Assembly (NCBI RefSeq): GCF_947502415.1 | Contig: NZ_CANMZV010000012.1 | Location: 62,001-126,000 of the forward strand | Direction: 5' to 3' | From: an uncultured Photobacterium sp. | GTDB taxonomy: Bacteria > Pseudomonadota > Gammaproteobacteria > Enterobacterales > Vibrionaceae | DNA length: 64,000 bases | Part shown: piece after piece, positions 28,367-37,513 of the stretch | Position numbering within the stretch: position 1 is the first letter of the stretch | Layout: the number at the start of each line of letters is the position of its first letter | Translations under genes and position numbers: made by a program | Notes under the pieces: model-generated | What the model was told of the DNA's origin: nothing | The model's input: only the letters and a program-made list of their open reading frames with translations | The model's database searches: none

Positions 28367-29641
28367 TTAACTCACTGTTGCAGCTTCTGCCTGGCCATCA
28401 ACCTCTTCCACACCAATTTCGTTTTCACTCTTAGCAACAATGGTATTGACTGCAGTATCACCAACAACATTCGAGCTGGTACAGAACATATCATTGATTC
28501 GATCAACCGCGGCAATAATCGCCAGACCTTCAGCTGGTAGGCCTAATTGGTGCAGAAGCACACCAACCATCACCACACCGCCACCTGGGACACCACCGGC
28601 ACCAATAGACAGCAGCAGAATAGTCAGGCCAAGAGTAAACAAGTCTGCACTATTAATTGGCTGGCCAAACGCATTTGCCACAAAGATAGTAGCCAGTGCA
28701 ATGTAGATAGACACACCTGACATGTTCATGGTTGCACCCAGTGGAACACCGAAGCCAGCCACAGATTTAGATACACCAATCTTATCCGTCAGGGTACGCA
28801 TGGTAACCGGAATAGTCGCATTTGAACTTGCAGTCGATAGCGAGAACAGGATTTGCTCACGAATACTGCGCAAAAATTGTGATGGCTTGATCCCGGTAGC
28901 TAAGCCCACCATCGCTGGATAGAAGAAGAAAATCCAGAACACCAGCATTGCAACAACAAGTGCAACATAGCCTGCAACCGACATCAGCGTATTGGCATCC
29001 AGAGTCGCACCCAGCTGAATCATCAGGGCAAAAACACCGTATGGCGCAAGGCTCATCACCAGGCCAACCAGCTTCATCATGATTTCATTAGCCATCTTGA
29101 ACGTCTTGATAGCAGGACCGCCGCGGGTATCAAGCGCCTGAATAGCCAGACCTGTCAGAATTGCCATAAAGATAATCTGGAGCATATCACCACTAGCAAA
29201 TGCCTGGACCGGGTTACTAGGCACAATATTGACGATCAGAGAGAAGATATCTGGTGTTTCCGTAGTCGTCAGCTCAACCGCTTCAGACATCGCCCCTGCC
29301 AGGTTAGCATCCGCTCCCGGCTGGAAAATCATCCCTACCGTCAACGCTGCCGTAATCGCGATGATGGTATTAAGAATGTAGAGACCAAAGGTTTTTCCAC
29401 CCAAGCGACCAAAAGCCGTGATGTCTTTCAGTTCAACGATACCGCAAACAATTGAGACATAAACTAACGGTACGACCAATAGCTTGATCAGCGATACAAA
29501 CATACCACCGGCACCTTCTGCCAAGCCTAGTACATAGGTATCCATTAATGTCACGCCGTTAAACAAGTACTGAATAGCAGTACCTATAATCAGCCCCGCG
29601 AACAGGCCAGCAAAAATTTTTCCTGATAGCGATTTCTTCAT
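28367..29641 (-). CDS. Dicarboxylate/amino acid:cation symporter (DAACS family)
   Basis: 424-residue inner-membrane transporter of the glutamate/aspartate/C4-dicarboxylate:Na+ (or H+) family. It has about eight membrane segments plus the two re-entrant loops; the hairpin serine-rich motif is LSTASSNATIPVTMRTL (about 285-301), and the TM7/HP2 region reads GATMNMSGVSIYIALATIF and GAGGVPGGGVVM. Substrate cannot be assigned: the usual NMDGT is NMSGV here, which hints at a specificity other than aspartate. A CRP-type palindrome lies about 290 bases upstream. Confidence 0.88.
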   Translation of the reverse strand: MKKSLSGKIFAGLFAGLIIGTAIQYLFNGVTLMDTYVLGLAEGAGGMFVSLIKLLVVPLVYVSIVCGIVELKDITAFGRLGGKTFGLYILNTIIAITAALTVGMIFQPGADANLAGAMSEAVELTTTETPDIFSLIVNIVPSNPVQAFASGDMLQIIFMAILTGLAIQALDTRGGPAIKTFKMANEIMMKLVGLVMSLAPYGVFALMIQLGATLDANTLMSVAGYVALVVAMLVFWIFFFYPAMVGLATGIKPSQFLRSIREQILFSLSTASSNATIPVTMRTLTDKIGVSKSVAGFGVPLGATMNMSGVSIYIALATIFVANAFGQPINSADLFTLGLTILLLSIGAGGVPGGGVVMVGVLLHQLGLPAEGLAIIAAVDRINDMFCTSSNVVGDTAVNTIVAKSENEIGVEEVDGQAEAATVS

Positions 29642-29919
29642 CGTCCATCTCCAGTCGGTTGTGCTTGTTAATGTTCCATTTACATCCTGTTCCCACTGTT
29701 AGCCGTGGGTTAGGCGACATTTTACACAGATGATGTCGACTGAAAAGATTGATTTTTACATTCCGGCTACAACGCCGACACAAAATCAAATACTCCCAGA
29801 TCAGACAAATCACAGCCAAAGACACTAAAACATTTAACAATCGGCAACTTATAGACAAGGTAATGCGGGGATTTTTCGCAGAATACTGTTCTGTTTATTG
29901 AGGTAAGAAATCCCTATAA

Positions 29920-29935
29920 CGTGAATCTGATCACG
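29920..29935. promoter_or_regulatory. CRP-like binding site
   Basis: CGTGA-ATCTGA-TCACG is a perfect palindrome matching eight of ten positions of TGTGA-N6-TCACA. It lies about 280 bases upstream of the symporter ATG and past the lysS terminator, so it most likely belongs to the symporter promoter. Confidence 0.5.
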
Positions 29936-29998
29936 CACAAGAATTTACTATGAGAGTAAAAAGTGAACAATTTTCACTATCGGAAACTGTGTAGCCAA

Positions 29999-30026
29999 CA
30001 AAAAAGCCACCCATTTGGGTGGCTTC
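29999..30026 (-). terminator. Terminator after lysS
   Basis: Stem GCCACCC (30006-30012) / GGGTGGC (30017-30023), loop ATTT, with a T-run on the minus strand. Confidence 0.9.
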
Positions 30027-30057
30027 TTGATATCTAAATAACTACTTAATGATTTAG

Positions 30058-31563
30058 TTATTTTGCCTGAGGGCGCATTGCCGGGAACAGGATCACGTCA
30101 CGGATTGTGTGCGTGTTGGTAAACAGCATTACCAGACGGTCGATACCAATACCCTGACCCGCTGTTGGCGGAAGGCCGTGCTCTAGTGCTGTGATGTAGT
30201 CCGCATCGTAGAACATTGCTTCATCATCACCCGCATCTTTAGCTTCAACCTGCGCTTTGAAACGCTTGTCCTGATCTTCTGCATCGTTAAGCTCAGAGAA
30301 GCCATTTGCCACTTCACGGCCACCGATGAAGAATTCAAAACGGTCAGTAATGAATGGGTTTTCATCGTTACGACGAGCCAGTGGAGAAATATCCGCTGGG
30401 TATTCAGTGATGAAGGTAGGCTGCATTAGCTTAGGCTCAGCCGTCTCACCGAAGACTTCTTCAAGTAGCTGACCACAAGTCCAGAAGCTTTCAATCGCGA
30501 TGCTCAGAGACTCAGCAAGGTTACGCATGAAGTTGATATCGCGAACTTCATCGTAAGTCATCTTCTGGATAGTTTCGTTATCCGGATTGTACTTCTTGAT
30601 TGCATCAAGCATGCTCAGGCGTGGGTATGGACCACCGAAGTCGATTGTCTCATCACCGTATGGCAGTTTTGGCGAGCCACACAGATCCGTTGCAATGCTG
30701 CTCAGCATTTCTTCAGTCAGATCCATCAGGTCGTTGTAGTCTGCATACGCCATGTAGAATTCCATCATTGTGAATTCTGGGTTATGGCGAGGAGACAGGC
30801 CTTCGTTACGGAAGTTACGGTTAATTTCGAACACACGCTCGAAGCCGCCAACAACCAGACGCTTAAGATAAAGCTCAGGCGCAACACGCAGGTACATATC
30901 GATATCCAGCGCATTGTGGTGGGTAATAAACGGACGAGCCGTTGCACCACCAGGGATAACGTGCATCATCGGTGTTTCAACTTCCATGAAACCTTTGGTT
31001 GTCATGAAGTGACGAATTGCACTAACCACTTTAGAACGCATCATCATCGCATTGCGAGAATCTTCGTTCACAATCAGGTCAACATAACGCTGACGGTAGC
31101 GCATTTCCTGGTCGGTCAGACCGTGGAATTTTTCCGGTAGCGGACGAAGTGCTTTAGTCAGCAGCTCGTACTCTTCCATATTCACGTAAAGATCGCCTTT
31201 ACCTGACTTATGAAGCGCACCTTTAATACCAATGATGTCACCGATATCCAGACCTGAATATTTTTCTTTTAGTTCTTTCTGAACATCTTTCGCAGCGTAT
31301 GCCTGAATACGACCAGATACGTCCTGGATCGCAAGGAAAGGACCACGCTTAGCCATGATACGGCCTGCAATAGCAACTACATTACCAGCTTCTTCAAGCT
31401 CTTCTTTTGATAACTCGCCGTATTTAGCCTGCAGGTCTGCCGCTAGGCTATCGCGACGGAAATCATTCGGGTGGCCGTTTGCTTTGCACTTCTCGCGAAT
31501 CATATCCAGTTTCGCGCGGCGCTCCGCAATCAGCTTATTTTCATCTTGTAATTGATCTGTCAT
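30058..31563 (-). CDS. lysS: Lysyl-tRNA synthetase (class II)
   Basis: Charges tRNA-Lys. 501 residues: N-terminal OB-fold anticodon-binding domain ([20 protein letters not shown], about 66-85) and class II core with motif 2 [20 protein letters not shown] and motif 3 [13 protein letters not shown] near the C-terminus. It follows prfB by 32 bases; prfB-lysS is the conserved operon order in enterobacteria and Vibrionaceae. Confidence 0.98.
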   Translation of the reverse strand: MTDQLQDENKLIAERRAKLDMIREKCKANGHPNDFRRDSLAADLQAKYGELSKEELEEAGNVVAIAGRIMAKRGPFLAIQDVSGRIQAYAAKDVQKELKEKYSGLDIGDIIGIKGALHKSGKGDLYVNMEEYELLTKALRPLPEKFHGLTDQEMRYRQRYVDLIVNEDSRNAMMMRSKVVSAIRHFMTTKGFMEVETPMMHVIPGGATARPFITHHNALDIDMYLRVAPELYLKRLVVGGFERVFEINRNFRNEGLSPRHNPEFTMMEFYMAYADYNDLMDLTEEMLSSIATDLCGSPKLPYGDETIDFGGPYPRLSMLDAIKKYNPDNETIQKMTYDEVRDINFMRNLAESLSIAIESFWTCGQLLEEVFGETAEPKLMQPTFITEYPADISPLARRNDENPFITDRFEFFIGGREVANGFSELNDAEDQDKRFKAQVEAKDAGDDEAMFYDADYITALEHGLPPTAGQGIGIDRLVMLFTNTHTIRDVILFPAMRPQAK

Positions 31564-31595
31564 GGGGGAACCCTTAAATGTTAAACCGAATTCGG

Positions 31596-32694
31596 TTACA
31601 GACCTGACTTCAGGCTAGCTTCAATAAAACGGTCTAAATCGCCGTCTAGTACCGCTTGGGTGTTACGGTTTTCCACCCCGGTACGTAAATCTTTAATTCG
31701 GGAGTCATCCAATACATAAGAACGGATCTGGCTTCCCCAACCAATATCTGATTTCGAATCTTCATTGGCTTGCTTCTCAGCATTTTGTTTTTGCATCTCA
31801 AGCTCAAACAGTTTTGCTTTCAACTGTTTCATCGCCTGATCTTTGTTCTTGTGCTGAGAACGGTCATTCTGACACTGCACCACGGTGTTGGTCGGTACGT
31901 GAGTAATACGTACTGCCGATTCTGTGGTGTTAACGTGCTGACCACCTGCACCAGATGCACGGTATACGTCAATACGTAGATCTGATGGGTTAATATCGAT
32001 ATCGATATTGTCATCAACTTCCGGATAGATAAACGCAGAAGCAAATGATGTATGGCGGCGGCCACCTGAATCAAACGGTGACTTACGCACTAGGCGGTGG
32101 ACACCCGTTTCAGTACGTAACCAGCCATAGGCATACTCACCACTGATACGGACAGTTGCAGATTTCAGACCCGCAACTTCACCTTCAGAGACTTCAATCA
32201 CTTCAGTTTTAAAGCCTTTAGCATCAGCCCAGCGAAGGTACATACGTAGCATCATCGACGTCCAGTCCTGAGCTTCTGTACCACCAGAGCCCGCCTGAAG
32301 GTCGATATAACAATCAGATTCATCATGATCGCCAGCGAACATACGGCGGAATTCCAGCTTAGCTAGCTTGGTTTCCAGCTCTGCCAGTTCTGGCTCGATC
32401 TCGTCAAACGTTTCCTGATCGCTTTCTTCAATCGCCAGCTCTAACAAACCTTCAACGTCTTCAACGCCCTGGTCTAGCTGATCGATGGTATCAACCACAG
32501 CTTCCAGCGCTGCACGTTCTTTACCCAGAGCCTGAGCACGTTCTGGCTCATTCCATACATCTGGTTGCTCTAGTTCTGCATTGACCTCTTCTAGACGCTC
32601 TTTCTTAGCATCGTAGTCAAAGGTACCCCCTAAGGACATCAGTACGCGCTGATACATCCTCAAGTCGGTTTTTAATAGGATTAATCTCGAACAT
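31596..32694 (-). CDS. prfB: Peptide chain release factor 2, with programmed +1 frameshift
   Basis: Recognises UAA and UGA stop codons. Translation starts at ATG 32694 ([20 protein letters not shown]), reaches CTT-TGA at codons 25-26 (TGA at 32619-32617), and continues in the +1 frame from 32618 to 31596, giving 365 residues as in E. coli. The anticodon-like motif SPF ([13 protein letters not shown]) and the catalytic GGQ (SGAGGQHVN, near residue 250) are present. Without the frameshift only 25 residues would be made; RF2 thus controls its own synthesis. Confidence 0.97.
32617..32631 (-). promoter_or_regulatory. prfB programmed frameshift site
   Basis: On the minus strand AGGGGG (32631-32626), a three-base spacer TAC, then CTT TGA C. 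The internal Shine-Dalgarno sequence with short spacing plus the slow UGA codon is the same arrangement known from E. coli RF2. Confidence 0.95.
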
Positions 32695-32921
32695 TGCCAC
32701 TCTTCATAGCCGAAATGGACATAACCGAAAGATTCTATCGAATTGTAGATAGAATATACAGAGGGGAAGAAAGGTTATCCGTGATTTTATTATTCCATCC
32801 TGGTCACAGAAACAGTCTTGTCACCATCTTGAAATAATTTATTTACCGTCTCTCACACTCGGTGAGTTTCGAGCATGATCACAGTAGCGAAGCCATAACA
32901 GCCCCGCTACCTACACAAAGC

Positions 32922-34646
32922 TTAAATCGCGTCGATATGTTCAACCAGAAGCTGCGCACTGCAGTTTCCGCGAAACTCATTGACATCAAGCCGGTAAACC
33001 AGCTGCACCTGCTGAACAGAAGCGTCTGGCCAACGGCGTAGATCAACATTAAAGGCGATACCATCAATCACGCTGCCACCGGAAACCGGCTCCAACATCA
33101 TTTTCAGGTGCTTGCCCCCCACCAGCTTCTGGTGCAACAGGCGGAACTTACCGTCAAACATCGGCTCAGGGAACTGCTGCCCCCAAGGGCCGCCGGAACG
33201 TAACAGCTCTGCTGTCTGCAAATTTAGTTCATGCTGCTCAAGCTCCCCATCCGTCAGCAGTACGCCTTTTAGCGCACCTTCATCCAGCTCCAGCCGAACT
33301 GCCTGATCAAATGCCTGACTGAACGCTGCCAGCTTGTCTTCCGGAATAGTTAACCCTGCCGCCATCGCGTGGCCGCCAAACTTCATAATCATCCCCGGAT
33401 TCTGAGTATCGATCAGATCCAGTACATCCCGCATATGCAAACCAGGAATTGAACGGCAAGACCCCTTGATTTCTCCCTTACCGGCATCAGCAAAGGCTAT
33501 CACCGGGCGGTGGTACAACTCCTTGATACGCGAAGCCAGGATCCCGATAACCCCCTGATGCCAGTCGCGCTGGAACAATGCCAGGCCGTAGGGCATATCC
33601 TTCTGGTTAAACTTAAGCTGCTCGCAAATCGCCAGCGCCTCTTCTTTCATCCCTTGCTCTATTTCCTTGCGGGTCTGATTTAAGGCATCGAGCTCCGAAG
33701 CCATCCGGCGCGCCGCCTGAATGTTATCGCAAAGCAGTAGCTCAACCCCAAACGACATATCATCAAGGCGACCTGCGGCATTGATCCGCGGGCCAAGAGC
33801 AAATCCCAGATCGGTGGAAACCAGTCGAGCCGGATCGCGGTTAGCAACTTCAATCAAAGCCTGAACGCCCGGGCGGCATTTGCCGGCGCGGATCCGCTGC
33901 AATCCCTGATGAACCAAAATACGGTTATTACCGTCCAGAGCAACCACATCGGCCACCGTCCCCAAGGCAACTAAATCCAGCAACTCGGCCAAATTAGGCT
34001 CAGCAATCCCCTGCTCACTAAACCACCCGTTTTGGCGTAACTCGGCACGCAGCGCCAGCATCAAATAAAACGCAACCCCGACACCGCATAATGACTTCGA
34101 CGGGAACTCGCACTCATGCAAGTTTGGATTCACGATCGCATCAGCCTGCGGCAACTCATCACCCGGCAAGTGATGGTCTGTCACCAGTACCTGAATTCCC
34201 TTCGCTTTCGCTGCAGCAACCCCGGCAATAGAAGATACCCCATTATCAACCGTCATGATCAGCTCTGCACCACGCTCCTGAGCTTGCTCAACCACTTCAG
34301 GGCTTAACCCATAACCATCATCAAACCGGTTCGGCACCAAGTAATCAACATTGCGACAACCCAACATCTTCAGCGCCAGTACCGACAATGCCGAACTAGT
34401 AGCCCCGTCAGCATCAAAGTCACCGACGATAATAATACGTCGGTTATCCGCCAAGGCAGACATCAATAGCTGAACCGCAGGCGCAATACCATGAAGCTGG
34501 TTAAATCCCAGCAAACCGCGGGCACCGCGCTCCAGATCCGCATCGGAAGCTAAGCCCCGACTAGCGTAAATTCGCTTAAGCAACGGATGGATGGCATCGG
34601 AGAAGCCGGTTATATCGGCTGGAGGTCGACGTTTTATTTCAATCAT
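32922..34646 (-). CDS. recJ: Single-stranded-DNA-specific exonuclease RecJ
   Basis: 5'-3' exonuclease of RecF-pathway recombination, mismatch and base-excision repair. 574 residues (E. coli 577). DHH-family motifs: VGDFDADGATSSALSVLAL (about 74-92), TVDNGVSS, VTDHHLPGDELP, and the DHHA1 region with MKFGGHAMAAGLTIP. ATG at 34646 gives MIEIKRRPPAD. Order xerD-dsbC-recJ-prfB-lysS matches E. coli. Confidence 0.97.
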   Translation of the reverse strand: MIEIKRRPPADITGFSDAIHPLLKRIYASRGLASDADLERGARGLLGFNQLHGIAPAVQLLMSALADNRRIIIVGDFDADGATSSALSVLALKMLGCRNVDYLVPNRFDDGYGLSPEVVEQAQERGAELIMTVDNGVSSIAGVAAAKAKGIQVLVTDHHLPGDELPQADAIVNPNLHECEFPSKSLCGVGVAFYLMLALRAELRQNGWFSEQGIAEPNLAELLDLVALGTVADVVALDGNNRILVHQGLQRIRAGKCRPGVQALIEVANRDPARLVSTDLGFALGPRINAAGRLDDMSFGVELLLCDNIQAARRMASELDALNQTRKEIEQGMKEEALAICEQLKFNQKDMPYGLALFQRDWHQGVIGILASRIKELYHRPVIAFADAGKGEIKGSCRSIPGLHMRDVLDLIDTQNPGMIMKFGGHAMAAGLTIPEDKLAAFSQAFDQAVRLELDEGALKGVLLTDGELEQHELNLQTAELLRSGGPWGQQFPEPMFDGKFRLLHQKLVGGKHLKMMLEPVSGGSVIDGIAFNVDLRRWPDASVQQVQLVYRLDVNEFRGNCSAQLLVEHIDAI

Positions 34647-34716
34647 AAAGGCTATGTCTACGCTGGGTTGTTGAGTCTTCGGCGCAAGGCACTCAATGTA
34701 AATATCAGGCCATTAT

Positions 34717-34770
34717 AATACCAAACTGAAGAATAATCTGACCTATCCGATTATTCTTCAATTTGGTATT
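34717..34770. repeat. 22-base inverted repeat between recJ and dsbC
   Basis: AATACCAAACTGAAGAATAATC (34717-34738) is mirrored by 34749-34770 with one mismatch, around a ten-base loop. No T-run follows. It looks like a small mobile or dispersed intergenic palindrome, and a degenerate relative may lie at 10527-10559. Confidence 0.65.
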
Positions 34771-34787
34771 AGCGCACAGGTAGATAT

Positions 34788-34824
34788 AAAAAAACCCGAA
34801 GCTGCTACTACCAGCTTCGGGTTT
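34788..34824 (-). terminator. Terminator after dsbC
   Basis: Thirteen-base stem AAACCCGAAGCTG / CAGCTTCGGGTTT (34792-34804 / 34812-34824), loop of seven, followed by a T-run on the minus strand. Confidence 0.92.
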
Positions 34825-34844
34825 ATATTCAAACATTGTAAATG

Positions 34845-35567
34845 TTAGCTGCGGCTGTCAAGCATCTTACGCAACATCTCAGCTGGCTGGTAACCCGGCA
34901 GCATAGTGCCGTCTTCCAGTATCATTGCAGGTGTTCCGCTTACGCCCATCGTCACACCCAGCTGGTAGTGCTTACGCACAACATCTCCGCGCTGAGCAAT
35001 GCCTGTCAGATCAAAGTGGCCATTCTTGGCATCATCCATCGCTTTTGCAGTATCTTTGGCGCCCCAGATGGCACTCATTTCAGCAAAATTACGTGAACGT
35101 TCACCACCGCGAGGGAAAGCCAGGTAACGAATTGTTATACCGGCATCGTTATACGCCTGCATTTCATTGTGCAGTTTACGACAGTAGCCACAACTGGTAT
35201 CAGTAAAGACCGTCACAACGTATTTCTCTTCCTTGGCCGGATAGACAATCATCTCTCCTTCCATGCCTTTCAGCTTTTCCTTATTCAACTTAGCCATTTT
35301 ACGCTCGGTCAGGTTAACCGGCTTAGCTCCGTCATTCTTATAAAGGTGACCGGCAAGGAAATAGCTACCGTCATCAGATACATACATGATACCGCGGTCT
35401 GTAACCACTTCGTTCAATCCTGCAAGCGGTGACGGCGAAATGGAATTCGGAACTAGCCCCAATCCACTGAGTTTCGCCTTGATGGCAGCATCATCAGGCT
35501 TAGCCGCTGCTGTAAACGCAGTCAGGGCCACAGCAGTTGCCAGTATCGTACGACCAAAAAAGTGCAT
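34845..35567 (-). CDS. dsbC: Thiol:disulfide interchange protein DsbC
   Basis: Periplasmic disulfide isomerase, kept reduced by DsbD. Start ATG 35567 (MHFFGRTILATAVALTAF), preceded by AGGA, gives 240 residues with a Sec signal peptide of about 22 residues. The N-terminal dimerisation domain spans about 25-80, and the thioredoxin domain carries the CGYC active site (Cys126, Cys129) and the cis-proline loop GVSGTPAMI. The second, structural disulfide of E. coli DsbC is missing: no other cysteines occur in the mature protein. An upstream in-frame extension lacks a ribosome site. Confidence 0.96.
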   Translation of the reverse strand: MHFFGRTILATAVALTAFTAAAKPDDAAIKAKLSGLGLVPNSISPSPLAGLNEVVTDRGIMYVSDDGSYFLAGHLYKNDGAKPVNLTERKMAKLNKEKLKGMEGEMIVYPAKEEKYVVTVFTDTSCGYCRKLHNEMQAYNDAGITIRYLAFPRGGERSRNFAEMSAIWGAKDTAKAMDDAKNGHFDLTGIAQRGDVVRKHYQLGVTMGVSGTPAMILEDGTMLPGYQPAEMLRKMLDSRS

Positions 35568-35772
35568 TCGACTATTTCCTTTCAGCAAAATATAGATAAT
35601 CACTAAGACCAGTAAGAGTCCCAAAAACTTTCAGAGTTCAATAATAAAGACACAGATACAAACACCGTGAACCCGCTCCCAAATAGCAGCATTGGCGATT
35701 CACAGTTATCGCCCTTTTTTATCGATAAGCAACCAGTATAACTTATTTACTTAGTTTGGGCTCGCGCAAGCA

Positions 35773-36669
35773 TCAGGCCCTCGGGTGATGCGTTTCGTGA
35801 AGCTGTTTCAATCGCTCTGTCGCTACATGAGTATAAATCTGCGTTGTCGATAAATCACTATGCCCCAGTAGCATCTGCACCACCCGCAAATCGGCACCGT
35901 AGTTCAGCAAATGCGTTGCGAAGGCATGACGCATCACGTGAGGAGACAGTTTATCGGAATCAATCCCGGCTAATACAGCATAATGCTTGATTCGGTGCCA
36001 GAAGGTCTGACGGGTCATCTGTTTGGCCCGCTTACTGGGGAACACCACATCTGAACTTTTCTCGCCCAGCAACTGCGGACGGCCGGATTCCAAAAACTGC
36101 TCAATCCAGTCGATCGCATTTTCGCCCATCGGCACCAGGCGTTCTTTGTCCCCTTTACCGGTTACACGCACAACGCCCTGACGCAGGCTGACATTTTCCA
36201 TTGTCAGACTCACCAGCTCGGTAACACGCAATCCAGTTGCATACAACAGCTCTAACATAGCTTTGTCACGCAGCTCTATCGGGTCATTCGGATCTGGAGC
36301 ATCAAGCAGGGCATCCACCTGCTCCTCGCTGATATCCTTCGGTAAGCGCTTCGGTAGTTTCGGCGTCACCAGCATGGCGCTCGGATCGTCCTCACGAATT
36401 TTCTCCCGATGCAGATACTGGTAGAGCCTGCGGATCGCCGACACCATCCGGGCACGGGAGGTCTGCATATAATCGGCATCAAACAACCACTGCTGGTAGC
36501 GCTGCAAATCATCAACCGAAGCAGTAGCCAAGCTAAGCTTTTCTTTCTCGATCCAGTCAGATAGTTTCTTAAGATCGTTACGATAAGAAGTCAGAGTATT
36601 CTCTGACAGCCCCCGCTCCATCCATATCGCATCAAGAAACCGCTCAATGATCACTTCATCGTTTTCCAC
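35773..36669 (-). CDS. xerD: Site-specific tyrosine recombinase XerD, GTG start
   Basis: Partner of XerC in resolving chromosome dimers at dif. 298 residues, exactly the E. coli length. Catalytic residues are all present: Arg148 (ATGLRVTEL), Lys172 (GKGDKERLVP), His244 and Arg247 (LSPHVMRHAFATHL), His270 (LLGHSDLSTTQ) and Tyr279 (QIYTHV). GTG at 36669 follows AGAGG by five bases. It is the first gene of xerD-dsbC-recJ and divergent from fldB. Confidence 0.97.
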   Translation of the reverse strand: MENDEVIIERFLDAIWMERGLSENTLTSYRNDLKKLSDWIEKEKLSLATASVDDLQRYQQWLFDADYMQTSRARMVSAIRRLYQYLHREKIREDDPSAMLVTPKLPKRLPKDISEEQVDALLDAPDPNDPIELRDKAMLELLYATGLRVTELVSLTMENVSLRQGVVRVTGKGDKERLVPMGENAIDWIEQFLESGRPQLLGEKSSDVVFPSKRAKQMTRQTFWHRIKHYAVLAGIDSDKLSPHVMRHAFATHLLNYGADLRVVQMLLGHSDLSTTQIYTHVATERLKQLHETHHPRA

Positions 36670-36923
36670 TACAACCTCTGGTCAAAAACCACCAACACAT
36701 GGATAAATACACAGTACTTTGCCATGGTAGTCGATTTGTCGGGAAAAGTAACTGATCAATTAATGAATACCGATTTGATTCTTCCATTCTTTACAAACAT
36801 CCGGCCACATCGCCGATATTGCTACAAAGCTCCGAAACCGGCTTACACCATTAGTCAACAGCCGCCAACCTAGGTAGAATCCCCCGGTATTGTACCTATG
36901 CACAAACCAACTGGACTAACAGC

Positions 36924-37442
36924 ATGAAAATTGGCTTATTCTATGGCTCAACCACCTGTTACACCGAAATGAGCGCGGAAAAAATCCGTGACTGTATCGG
37001 GGCAGAGCTGGTTGAACTGCATAACATCAAAGAAGCAGACATCAGCACGATGAATAACTTCGACATGCTGATTCTGGGGATCTCGACATGGGATTTCGGT
37101 GAACTGCAGGAAGACTGGGAAGCCGTATGGGATCAGCTGGATGGGTTGAAGCTTGAGGGCAAGACAGTCGCACTGTTTGGCCTAGGCGATCAGGAAGGGT
37201 ATACCGAATGGTTCCTTGATGCGATGGGTATGCTGCATGACAAGCTGCTACCAACCGGTGTCAACGTCGTCGGCTACTGGCCAAATGAAGGCTACAATTT
37301 CGAAGCATCAAAAGCGCTGACTGACGACCAGAAGTTCTTTGTTGGCCTCGCCTTGGATGAAGACAGCCAGTACGAGCTAAGCGATGCCCGTATAACCCAG
37401 TGGTGCGAACAGATCCTGACCGAATACAGCGAAACTCTTTAG
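36924..37442 (+). CDS. fldB: Flavodoxin FldB
   Basis: FMN-binding electron carrier, 172 residues. The FMN phosphate loop [18 protein letters not shown] (about 4-21) and the aromatic flanking regions [12 protein letters not shown] and [18 protein letters not shown] are typical of long-chain flavodoxins. The xerD neighbourhood marks it as FldB rather than FldA. ATG at 36924. It is monocistronic, ending in a strong terminator shared with brnQ. Confidence 0.95.
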   Translation: MKIGLFYGSTTCYTEMSAEKIRDCIGAELVELHNIKEADISTMNNFDMLILGISTWDFGELQEDWEAVWDQLDGLKLEGKTVALFGLGDQEGYTEWFLDAMGMLHDKLLPTGVNVVGYWPNEGYNFEASKALTDDQKFFVGLALDEDSQYELSDARITQWCEQILTEYSETL

Positions 37443-37462
37443 GGTTCCAATCAAGCCAGATA

Positions 37463-37496
37463 CAAAAACGGGATGCCAAGGCATCCCGTTTTTTAT
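37463..37496. terminator. Bidirectional terminator between fldB and brnQ
   Basis: Ten-base stem AACGGGATGC / GCATCCCGTT (37467-37476 / 37481-37490), loop CAAG, with A-run and T-run on the two sides. Confidence 0.92.
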
Positions 37497-37513
37497 TGAT
37501 AGTGCATTCAGGC

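Larger units (their letters stand above)
29642..30057. other. Intergenic region between lysS and the symporter
   Basis: 416 bases without a gene. It contains the lysS terminator, the CRP-like palindrome at 29920-29935 and an AT-rich stretch that should hold the symporter promoter. Nothing else seen. Confidence 0.5.

Noticed and set aside
29559-29858. 99-codon frame overlapping the symporter start
   Set aside because: Overlaps the 5' end of a clear transporter gene in another frame and has no family features.
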